DNA from: a bacterium Ga0077546
GTDB lineage: Bacteria > Cyanobacteriota > Vampirovibrionia > Obscuribacterales > Obscuribacteraceae
Assembly (NCBI GenBank): GCA_001464165.1
Contig: LNEX01000143.1
Span: forward strand, 1 to 6,565
Direction: 5' to 3'
Length of the DNA stretch: 6,565 nucleotides
Shown: positions 1-5,573 of the stretch, in pieces
Layout: each line of letters starts with the position of its first letter
Numbering within the stretch: the stretch's first letter is position 1
Program-made: the position numbers and the translations under genes
Notes under the pieces: model-generated
Databases searched by the model: none
Told to the model about the DNA's origin: nothing
The model's input: the letters and a program-made list of their open reading frames with translations, nothing else

Positions 1-2
1 CC

Positions 3-866
3 GCTGTAGTCGATCAGCATTACTTGCATTTCTTTCCTTTCACTGAAGAAGAAATACCTGCTGGTGTCAGTCCAATTTTCAATATAGCTTGCCACTGTTA
101 TTTAGGTTCGCTCTATCGCCTGCTTAGCGCTGGTGAAAATTTTGACCACGATTTAAAATTGACTGATGGCCGTGTTCTCGCTGGAAAGACGGCAGTTGCT
201 AGGACAATTCCGAGTGATTGCTTCGATGCTACACCAGAACACGAGCGCGCACTCAATTGGGTCAGACCCTGGTTTCTTAAGTATCAAATCAGCGGCGGCG
301 GCCTCAATTGTGATGAGTCAAACTATCTCAAAGAAACTCCGAGCTGTTCCGTGCTATCCACTCTTCCTGCCCTAGAAGCACTGGTTTCTATTGATAGCAA
401 TTTGTTGACCGAAGAAGAGTTGGCTTTTCTTGATAGTGGTGTCACTTACTTGATCGAGCGCAATCTTTTCCGCTCTAAAAGAACCGGTGAAGTAGTTGAC
501 TCGACATGGTTAGAGCCAGCCTTTCCGCGCTTCTATTTCTATGATGTTCTGCGCGGGCTTACTCTAGTTACTCGTTGGGCCTTAAAGCGTTCGCGTAAAT
601 TGCCGCAGACTGCCATTGCTGAAGCTATGCATGCTCTCAATCAGCAAATTACAAGAGAAGGCTTCGTGCCCAAACGCTCAAATGTGCAAGAGCGCAAGAC
701 TTTAATTCGAACCGATGCTGGTCATGAGAAAGATCAACCAGTCACTAGCTTTGCTTTGCTTGAAGCAGTGGATCAAGTTGGTCAACCCAGCTTGCATTTG
801 ACTCAGGAATATCTTGGACTCTTACTGCGTTTGAAGTATATGTCTGATGCTAGATTGATGCGGTGA
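3..866 (+). CDS. Alpha/alpha-toroid (squalene-cyclase-like) protein of unknown function, 5' end outside window
   Basis: The reading frame is open from the first complete codon (position 3) to the TGA at 864-866, giving 287 visible residues. No stop and no ribosome binding site precede the first possible start (TTG at 24), so the gene most likely begins upstream. Counting from the TTG codon, the protein is helical, with a tryptophan/aromatic-rich segment (ALNWVRPWFLKYQ, 76-88) followed by GGGLNCDE (91-98), a serine-threonine turn with LPALEAL (114-120), and a strongly patterned FPRFYFYDVLRGL (167-179). This 'W..(W/F)..(Q) .. GGLNCDE ... FPRFYFYDVLRGL' spacing resembles the helical-barrel repeats of prenyltransferase/squalene-cyclase-fold proteins. 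The DxDD motif of true squalene cyclases is not visible, so I infer only the fold, not a cyclase reaction. No signal peptide or membrane segment is seen in the visible part. The 83-base gap to the next gene gives no strong sign of an operon. A fold assignment from memory of sequence patterns is tentative; the CDS itself is well supported. Confidence 0.8.
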   Translation, partial: AVVDQHYLHFFPFTEEEIPAGVSPIFNIACHCYLGSLYRLLSAGENFDHDLKLTDGRVLAGKTAVARTIPSDCFDATPEHERALNWVRPWFLKYQISGGGLNCDESNYLKETPSCSVLSTLPALEALVSIDSNLLTEEELAFLDSGVTYLIERNLFRSKRTGEVVDSTWLEPAFPRFYFYDVLRGLTLVTRWALKRSRKLPQTAIAEAMHALNQQITREGFVPKRSNVQERKTLIRTDAGHEKDQPVTSFALLEAVDQVGQPSLHLTQEYLGLLLRLKYMSDARLMR

Positions 867-949
867 TTTCTGGCGCGGTGATAGTATGTTGAGAGGCTTT
901 GTGTTCCGAAGAGCGGGAACAGCGATGCTTAGGCAGAGTGGACTGAAGG

Positions 950-1591
950 TTGTCTAAATTTGAAAAGTATTCAAGCCGTTCACCGCTGGCATATGTAGCG
1001 TTTTTCTTGTGCGTGTTTCTTATTTATCAATACGCTCTTAGTGTTCTTACTGCATTCGGATTCACGGAGCACGGTTACTTGTTTGCCGATGGGCGGCTTC
1101 AGTTAATATCTAATGGCATTGTCTGTATTTTGCCTATTGTGTTAGCGATCTTGACCACTTTGGGAATACGTCGCAGATGGAGGGTAATATTTATTTCGAT
1201 TGCTCTTCCAATCACTCTCGTTTTAACTTGCGGGCTTGCTTTTGTAGCACTTCTCTATACTGGAATGTACCGATACCATAGAGAAGAGTTGCCTTTGAAG
1301 GATGGTGTTGTCGCTCAGATAAATTGTGGAGTCGATGCCTACTGTCCTAAGTATGGACGAAGTATTTGGCCAGCAATGCTGGTGCTAGAGCGTCGAGTTG
1401 CTGGTGGATTGTTGCTGGAATACAAGATGTTGGTATATGTAGAACCTACTGAAGGTGCGCACATTGAGCTGATAGCTGGAGGTCGGCAAATTAGATTTTC
1501 CGATGGAGCTTCGAAGAGAGAAATTGTTCGAGTCTTAGATAGTGACTGGAACTCAAATAGCAATCGTCATTGCGAGCGTATAAAAAGATAG
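950..1591 (+). CDS. Three-helix inner-membrane protein of unknown function
   Basis: The frame has an in-frame stop at 944-946, so TTG at 950 is the earliest start; GAAGG lies directly against it (945-949), too close for a good ribosome binding site. No ATG is available before the membrane part, so the start is uncertain; alternatives (TTG at 1007, GTG at 1013) would cut into helix one. The 213-residue product has three hydrophobic segments at about residues 12-36, 52-72 and 79-104. The short RRRWR loop (74-78) between helices two and three should lie in the cytoplasm by the positive-inside rule, which puts the roughly 110-residue C-terminal domain outside the inner membrane. That domain contains C126, C132 and C208 and ends in a basic, polar tail. 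I do not recognise the family. The neighbouring gene downstream is also a small membrane-anchored protein, separated by a gap holding a possible promoter, so the two are probably transcribed separately. Confidence 0.75.
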   Translation: MSKFEKYSSRSPLAYVAFFLCVFLIYQYALSVLTAFGFTEHGYLFADGRLQLISNGIVCILPIVLAILTTLGIRRRWRVIFISIALPITLVLTCGLAFVALLYTGMYRYHREELPLKDGVVAQINCGVDAYCPKYGRSIWPAMLVLERRVAGGLLLEYKMLVYVEPTEGAHIELIAGGRQIRFSDGASKREIVRVLDSDWNSNSNRHCERIKR

Positions 1592-1628
1592 TTTGAAATT
1601 TTGCCAGCTAAAGTCTAGAGTTCGAATT

Positions 1629-1658
1629 TTGCAAGAGCTTGGCTATTGAAGTTACAAT
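1629..1658 (+). promoter_or_regulatory. Possible sigma-70-type promoter for the BamE-like gene
   Basis: TTGCAA (1629-1634) and TACAAT (1653-1658) are separated by 18 bases and match the -35 and -10 consensus at four and five of six positions. Transcription would start near 1665, about 55 bases before the ATG at 1722. This is a pattern match only, in AT-rich DNA, so false positives are common. Confidence 0.35.
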
Positions 1659-1721
1659 ACGGTCAATCTGGTTGTTTTGGGTAAATTGTTGGTGCCGATG
1701 TTATCGAGTTGCTGGAGCAAA

Positions 1722-2153
1722 ATGTCAGTACTGAAGAGAGTTCTAGTAGCACTTGTCTTAGTATTCACACTTTTAAGTGTAGGTGTCTACCTATTTGGAG
1801 GTAGATTAGCAAGTTTCGCACTCCGTTCCTTCGTGGCGGAACGCTCCAAACAGAATCTTCAAGAGACTCCATTTTCTCGTCAGGCTTGGCTCAGTGACAG
1901 ACCATCGGGCAGTCGTCATGCTATGGCAAGACTTCTCGCAAAAAATCACTCTTTGGTTGGTATGACTGAAGCAGACGTGAAACAATTCTTGGGGTTCGGT
2001 CAATTTGAGTCTGATGACGAGGTGCAGGGAGCGGATAACACAACTATCCTTATTATGAGCGTAAGTTCTTGGCATTGCGAATACGGTGCTCATTTCTATG
2101 TCACGATGAAAGATGGCAAAGTTATTGAGGCATCTTTTTCGGAAGAACATTAG
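1722..2153 (+). CDS. Membrane-anchored protein with C-terminal BamE/SmpA-like domain
   Basis: The frame is open from a TTG at 1677, but the ATG at 1722 is the better start: GGAG at 1714-1717 lies four bases before it, and the product then begins directly with a short basic segment and a hydrophobic helix. With this start the protein has 143 residues. Residues 5-27 form an uncleaved signal anchor or signal peptide without a lipobox cysteine, so it is not an obvious lipoprotein. After a polar linker, LVGMTEADVKQFLG (78-91) followed by FYVTMKDGKVIEASF (125-139) follows the pattern of BamE/SmpA/OmlA-type small domains: a helix 'L-G-M-T-x-x-x-V-x-x-x-L-G', then strands ending in 'DGKV'. True BamE is an outer-membrane lipoprotein of the BAM complex; without the lipobox a BAM role is unlikely and I infer only the fold, facing the periplasm. 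Starts at TTG 1677 or ATG 1698 would add 15 or 8 residues. Confidence 0.8.
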   Translation: MSVLKRVLVALVLVFTLLSVGVYLFGGRLASFALRSFVAERSKQNLQETPFSRQAWLSDRPSGSRHAMARLLAKNHSLVGMTEADVKQFLGFGQFESDDEVQGADNTTILIMSVSSWHCEYGAHFYVTMKDGKVIEASFSEEH

Positions 2154-2250
2154 CTACCTTATTTCACCGTACCTTTCCAAGCCACTTTATAAGCGACGTG
2201 GAACTAAATAGCGCTTTGGCCGTCTGCCTTGCCGAACCCATAGCAACAAC

Positions 2251-2286
2251 CTTAATGGAAATTTGTTGAAATGGTTCATTAAGGAG
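2251..2286 (+). promoter_or_regulatory. Inverted repeat overlapping the ribosome binding site of the persulfide dioxygenase gene
   Basis: CTTAATG (2251-2257) and CATTAAG (2277-2283) are perfect 7-base inverted arms separated by 19 bases. The right arm overlaps the strong ribosome binding site AAGGAG (2281-2286), which sits four bases before the ATG at 2291 and fixes that start. As DNA the repeat could be an operator for a dimeric repressor; as RNA it could pair part of the binding site. The arms are AT-rich and the loop long, so a stable RNA hairpin is less likely than an operator. The regulator is not in this window. The repeat is seen directly; any function is inferred. Confidence 0.45.
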
Positions 2287-2290
2287 CAGC

Positions 2291-3736
2291 ATGTTTTTTA
2301 AAGTGTTCAAAACGCCCGGTTTGGCTCATAACGCGTATTTGATTGGCAGCAAAGGAACGGGCATACTGATCGATCCGCGTCGCGATCTAGATGAGTATCT
2401 TTCAGAAGCGCTCAAGAACAAGCTCGAGATCAGATACGTACTAGAAACGCACAGACAGGAAGACTTTGTTCTTGGGTCTGACCACGCGCGGCAAATTACT
2501 GGCGCAAAAGTCGTCTCTGGCAAACATCAATTTTCTGCGCATAGCGATATTGCCCTAGCCGATAGAGAGGAGCTTGAGATTGGCGAATTGATCTTCCGTT
2601 GCCTCTACACACCAGGACATACTCCCGAGAGCGTATCTTATGCAGTTTATATGGCTGACAAACCTGACATTGCCTGGGCCGTCTTTACTGGGGATGCCTT
2701 GTTTATCGGAGAAGCGGGACGCACAGATCTCCCTGATCCCGAGAAAACCGCAGAGAATGCAGCAATCCTCTTCGACAGCATTAAAGCCAAGCTTGCCCCT
2801 CTTGGAGATCAAACTCTTCTCTACCCTGCACATGGTTCAGGGTCAGCTTGTGGCGGAAACATAGCGGAGTACGATGGCTCTACAATTGGGTTTGAGCGGA
2901 CGTATAATCCAGCATTTGTCAAAACACGAGAAGAGTTCATTGAGGCAAAACTCAAAGAACGAATTCCTCGTCCGCCATATTTTCGCTTGATGGAAAAGCT
3001 AAATCTTAGAGGTGGAATTCCGCTTTCCAAAAGGCCCAGTGCAATTCCTATTCTGGCACCAGAGGCTTTCGAGCGCGAATCTGCTATCGGCATCGTGATC
3101 GATACTCGTTTGCCTGAGGCATTTGCCGGGGGGCATATACCTGGCTCGTATAGCATTTGGCTGGATGGTCTTCCCATTTTCGGCGGCTGGGTTGCCGATG
3201 ACAAAGTAGCTGTTTATCTTGTTCTTGAGCGTCCAGACGACATTGAAAAAGCGTTTCTATTTCTTCAGCGAGTCGGTGTCGATAATATATCAGGCGTATT
3301 AGCTGGTGGCTTCGAAGGCTGGCGTGAAGCGGCTCTAAAAGTCGAGCAGTCTGGCACCTTTACCGTCGATTCTGAGTTGCTCAATTCAAAGTCAGTTACT
3401 TTGCTTGATGTGCGAGACATCACAGAGTATGAAGAAGGACATATCGCAGGATCGAAGCATGCTTATGTCGGATTTCTTTTAGAATTAAAAGACATCCAGG
3501 GCACACTCGATGATTTTAAACCAATAGTTCTCACTTGTAGCGTTGGCCACAGAGCCAGTCTTGCTAAGAGCATTTTGCTTCGTTCTGGTGTCAAAAACGT
3601 TTTCAATCTGCTTGGCGGAATTACTGCTTGGAAAAAACGAGACAGACCACTAATTGAAGGTCCTGATGAAAGGCAAACTCTTGATCTCGACATGATCAAA
3701 TCTCAATTGGGCAAGAAAGAGGTATCACTGTTATGA
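2291..3736 (+). CDS. CstB-like persulfide dioxygenase / pseudo-rhodanese / rhodanese fusion
   Basis: This 481-residue cytoplasmic protein has the domain order of CstB-type enzymes, which turn low-molecular-weight persulfides into thiosulfate using a mononuclear iron centre and a rhodanese. Residues 1-235 form a metallo-beta-lactamase fold. The expected iron ligands are present: H54 in ETHRQEDF, H110 in TPGHTPES and D135 in FTGDALFIGEAGRTDL; LYPAHGSGSACGG carries H181 and C187. The usual HxHxDH motif is altered to H54-R-Q56-E-D58-F59; the second histidine is not an iron ligand in ETHE1-type dioxygenases, so activity can be retained. Residues about 250-350 are a rhodanese fold (IDTRLPEAFAGGHIPGS) whose active loop lacks cysteine, a pseudo-rhodanese. 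Residues about 360-450 are an intact rhodanese with LLDVRDITEYEEGHIAGS and the loop C416-S-V-G-H-R, where C416 should carry the persulfide. AAGGAG at 2281-2286 supports the ATG. The stop overlaps the next start (ATGA), indicating translational coupling to the transporter. No signal peptide. Beta-lactamase or glyoxalase II activity is very unlikely. Confidence 0.93.
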   Translation: MFFKVFKTPGLAHNAYLIGSKGTGILIDPRRDLDEYLSEALKNKLEIRYVLETHRQEDFVLGSDHARQITGAKVVSGKHQFSAHSDIALADREELEIGELIFRCLYTPGHTPESVSYAVYMADKPDIAWAVFTGDALFIGEAGRTDLPDPEKTAENAAILFDSIKAKLAPLGDQTLLYPAHGSGSACGGNIAEYDGSTIGFERTYNPAFVKTREEFIEAKLKERIPRPPYFRLMEKLNLRGGIPLSKRPSAIPILAPEAFERESAIGIVIDTRLPEAFAGGHIPGSYSIWLDGLPIFGGWVADDKVAVYLVLERPDDIEKAFLFLQRVGVDNISGVLAGGFEGWREAALKVEQSGTFTVDSELLNSKSVTLLDVRDITEYEEGHIAGSKHAYVGFLLELKDIQGTLDDFKPIVLTCSVGHRASLAKSILLRSGVKNVFNLLGGITAWKKRDRPLIEGPDERQTLDLDMIKSQLGKKEVSLL

Positions 3737-4236
3737 CCACTGGCGGCATGTGGTCACCTTATGTAGTAGGTGCCCTAATTGGAGTTTTGTGCTGGTTCAC
3801 TTTTTACTTCTCTTCGCAGAAAATTGGAGCATCATCTTTCTATGCAACAGTGGCAGGCTTTATAGGTAAAGCAATTGCCCCTAAGCACACAATGAAACTG
3901 GCTTACTACGAAGAAAATCCTCCAGAAGTAAATTGGGGATTTGTATTTGTGGCAGCAACTGTTTTTGGCGCAGTCTTGGCTGCCATCATGGGAGGTGAAT
4001 TTGCTCTGCGAGGAATGCCTTTGATGTGGACGCAGCGACATGGTGCTGATAGCTTCATGTTATATGCCGTTGTTAGTTTATTAGGTGGCGCACTTATGGC
4101 TTTTGGTGCGCGACTCGCCGGTGGGTGTACTAGTGGCCACGGCATAAGTGGAACATTGCAGCTCGGTGTTTCATCATGGATCACCGTAATATTTATTTTT
4201 CTTGGCGGTGCGCTCTTCATCAGGTTGTTGTACTAA
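3733..4236 (+). CDS. YeeE/YedE-family sulfur transporter, first half
   Basis: The 167-residue product is an integral membrane protein with about four hydrophobic segments (roughly 8-27, 68-88, 108-128 and 147-165). It carries the family signature GARLAGGCTSGHGISG (125-140) with C132, and an early SSQKIGASSF segment (27-36). In the thiosulfate transporter TsuA (YeeE), conserved cysteines in such repeats relay thiosulfate through the membrane; full-length YeeE/YedE proteins are about twice as long and contain two related halves. Here the halves are separate genes: this one and the next, 15 bases downstream. The ATG overlaps the TGA of the dioxygenase gene (ATGA), so translation is probably coupled. 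With the upstream enzyme, likely roles are uptake of thiosulfate or another sulfur species for the enzyme, or export of its product; direction cannot be read from the sequence. Loop residues 45-66 (KAIAPKHTMKLAYYEENPPEV) are polar. Confidence 0.9.
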   Translation: MTTGGMWSPYVVGALIGVLCWFTFYFSSQKIGASSFYATVAGFIGKAIAPKHTMKLAYYEENPPEVNWGFVFVAATVFGAVLAAIMGGEFALRGMPLMWTQRHGADSFMLYAVVSLLGGALMAFGARLAGGCTSGHGISGTLQLGVSSWITVIFIFLGGALFIRLLY

Positions 4237-4251
4237 GAAGGTTGATCGATT

Positions 4252-4800
4252 GTGGAAATGACACCAGCAAAAACTAAGAAACTATTGCAAGCCGTTGTTT
4301 TTGGTTTGTGTTTTGGTTTCCTTCTGCAAAAGGGCGGCGTTGGTAAGTATCATGTGCTAGAAGGCCAGCTACTGTTTCAAGATTTCACTGTCGTAAAAGT
4401 GATGCTAACTGCTGTGTTAGTGGGCATGATCGGAATCTATTTCTTGCACAAGTATGCTGATACAAAGTTGCACATAGTGCCTACAAAAATCGGTGCGAAC
4501 ATTGTTGGTGGTTTGATCTTTGGTGCAGGATTTGCTCTTTCTGGTTATTGTCCCGGTACTGGCGCAGTGGCTCTCGGACAAGGTGACGTGTTGGCGACCT
4601 TGTGCATAGTCGGCTTAGTTGCCGGTTCTTACATTTACGCGGAAGGCTCTCGTTACTTTAAGAAAACAATTGAGACATGGGGCGACAAAGGAAAATTGAC
4701 ACTTCCGTCTTTATTGCATGTGAAAAACGGGGCCGTGGTAGCCGTTCTAACGCTCTTGTTCACGGGAATTCTCGTGGCGCTCAGCAAGACGAGTAATTAA
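4252..4800 (+). CDS. YeeE/YedE-like sulfur transporter, second half (DUF6691-type)
   Basis: The 182-residue membrane protein starts with GTG at 4252, preceded at ten bases by AAGAAGG (4235-4241), which overlaps the stop codon of the previous gene; an in-frame ATG at 4258 is the alternative but is too far from that site. Hydrophobic segments lie at about 11-26, 47-66, 81-98, 110-130 and 160-178. The signature GLIFGAGFALSGYCPGTG (87-104) with C100 is the counterpart of the GGCTSGH motif in the first-half protein, and the N-terminal GFLLQKGGVGKYHVLEGQL pattern is typical of the short partner proteins annotated as DUF6691 or YeeE/YedE. I infer that the two proteins assemble into one transporter resembling full-length YeeE/TsuA, each half contributing one conserved cysteine. 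Gene order dioxygenase-rhodanese, first half, second half suggests one operon for persulfide/thiosulfate handling. An inverted repeat follows the stop codon by about 20 bases. Substrate is inferred from family and context only. Confidence 0.9.
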   Translation: MEMTPAKTKKLLQAVVFGLCFGFLLQKGGVGKYHVLEGQLLFQDFTVVKVMLTAVLVGMIGIYFLHKYADTKLHIVPTKIGANIVGGLIFGAGFALSGYCPGTGAVALGQGDVLATLCIVGLVAGSYIYAEGSRYFKKTIETWGDKGKLTLPSLLHVKNGAVVAVLTLLFTGILVALSKTSN

Positions 4801-4820
4801 GTTCGTTTTTCTTGCTCGGC

Positions 4821-4852
4821 AATGAAAGGCCAGATTATTTAACGCTTTCATT
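4821..4852 (+). terminator. Inverted repeat after the sulfur cassette, possible weak terminator
   Basis: AATGAAAG (4821-4828) and CTTTCATT (4845-4852) are perfect 8-base inverted arms with a 16-base loop, 20 bases after the last stop codon, followed by TTTCATTCTC, which is pyrimidine-rich but not a clean T-run. The position fits an operon end, yet the AT-rich stem and long loop make a strong intrinsic terminator doubtful; a protein-binding site for the downstream gene is the alternative. Confidence 0.4.
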
Positions 4853-4940
4853 TTCATTCTCACAGAGCCGAAAAGTAATCGTCCGGGTATAGTCTATCTA
4901 CGCATATAGAATAGGCAAGATAGTTAAGGGTAGCAAATCG

Positions 4941-5399
4941 ATGCGCTTAGTCATGCTTCTTCTGATTCTTGTCTTTGCTCTTTGCTGTCTGTCGGCTCCG
5001 GCTGCTCAGGCGGAACTTCCACCTTGCCTAGTCGAGCTTTCGCAAGCTAACTCATTTCAGTACGAGTGGCTCAACCAGGGTACTCGAAGTAAGTTATTTC
5101 AGGCATACAAACAGGCCTGTCGGCTGCCCAAGTGTCCAAGCACAAAAGAATTGGACGAGGCTTCAAAGAATGCCACTCCAGCTGGGCGTCTCTATCTTGC
5201 TTTTGTAGTCTGGGAATTCGATTTCTCTGCTGGCCGCCAGCGATTTGAAAGTCTAAAAAAAAATCAAGCCATATTGACTGTGGTGCCCGGTTGTACGCGA
5301 TATCAGGCTTCTTTAGCGGCGATAGCATCAGAGTTTTTGGAAAAAGGGAGTTATCGAGATTTTCCTAGTTCTGTGTTCTGTAAGCGACCAGTAAAATAA
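4941..5399 (+). CDS. Small secreted cysteine-containing protein of unknown function
   Basis: The 152-residue product begins with a clear Sec signal peptide: basic R2, a hydrophobic core (3-18), then SAPAAQA with likely cleavage after A24 (AQA-E). The cysteines C15 and C16 inside the core do not form a lipobox, so a lipoprotein is unlikely. The mature protein of about 128 residues has five cysteines (C29, C60, C65, C118, C147), enough for two disulfides, and is otherwise helical and polar; I recognise no family. AAGGG at 4926-4930 lies ten bases before the ATG, a little far but acceptable. Two -10-like words, TATAGT (4888-4893) and TAGAAT (4907-4912), lie upstream without convincing -35 boxes. 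The gene contains a run of nine A (5255-5263) at L-K-K-N. The 140-base gap and the inverted repeat before it suggest that it is not part of the sulfur operon. Confidence 0.85.
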   Translation: MRLVMLLLILVFALCCLSAPAAQAELPPCLVELSQANSFQYEWLNQGTRSKLFQAYKQACRLPKCPSTKELDEASKNATPAGRLYLAFVVWEFDFSAGRQRFESLKKNQAILTVVPGCTRYQASLAAIASEFLEKGSYRDFPSSVFCKRPVK

Positions 5400-5543
5400 G
5401 TCTCTGCATTTGTCGATGTGAGAATTATTAGCAAGTGTTGGATCGAATGCTGATTGTTCCGTTATGTTTAAGCCCCTGAGGCAGTTGAGAATGTGCGCTG
5501 AACATTAGCTCTGGGTTTATCTGCCTGTATTTTGGGGTATGGT

Positions 5544-5564
5544 TATAACACTTGGATCTGAGGG
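5544..5564 (+). promoter_or_regulatory. Possible -10 box and ribosome binding site of the EF-hand-like gene
   Basis: TATAAC (5544-5549) matches the -10 consensus at five of six positions, but no good -35 box lies 16-18 bases upstream. GAGGG (5560-5564) lies nine bases before the ATG at 5574 and supports that start. If TATAAC were the -10 box, the 5' leader would be very short (about 17-20 bases). The rest of the 174-base gap (5400-5573) shows no gene or structured element that I can recognise. Confidence 0.3.
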
Positions 5565-5573
5565 TTACTGGCT

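Noticed and set aside
860..882. Direct repeat GCGGTGAT (860-867 and 875-882) across the stop of the first gene, as a duplication or attachment site
   Set aside because: Eight bases only, no second copy elsewhere in the window and no mobile-element genes nearby.
903..920. GTTCC ... GGAAC inverted repeat between the first two genes as a terminator
   Set aside because: Only five paired bases around an eight-base loop and no T-run follows.
925..957. Short ATG reading frame of ten residues overlapping the TTG start at 950, as a leader peptide
   Set aside because: No ribosome binding site, no recognisable regulatory residues; chance occurrence is more likely.
2291..2995. Glyoxalase II or beta-lactamase assignment of the metallo-beta-lactamase domain
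   Set aside because: The second-metal ligands of HxHxDH are missing and the fused rhodanese domains plus GEAGRTDL and HGSGSACGG motifs fit persulfide dioxygenases.
2821..3204. Antisense open frames within the dioxygenase gene and similar ones in the other genes
   Set aside because: They lie opposite well-supported coding regions, lack ribosome binding sites and show no recognisable protein patterns.
4941..5012. Lipoprotein signal peptide for the secreted protein (cysteines at residues 15-16)
   Set aside because: The residues before the cysteines do not fit a lipobox and a good AQA cleavage site follows.
5448..5480. Ten-codon frame in the gap between the last two genes
   Set aside because: Too short, no ribosome binding site, ends before any structured element.
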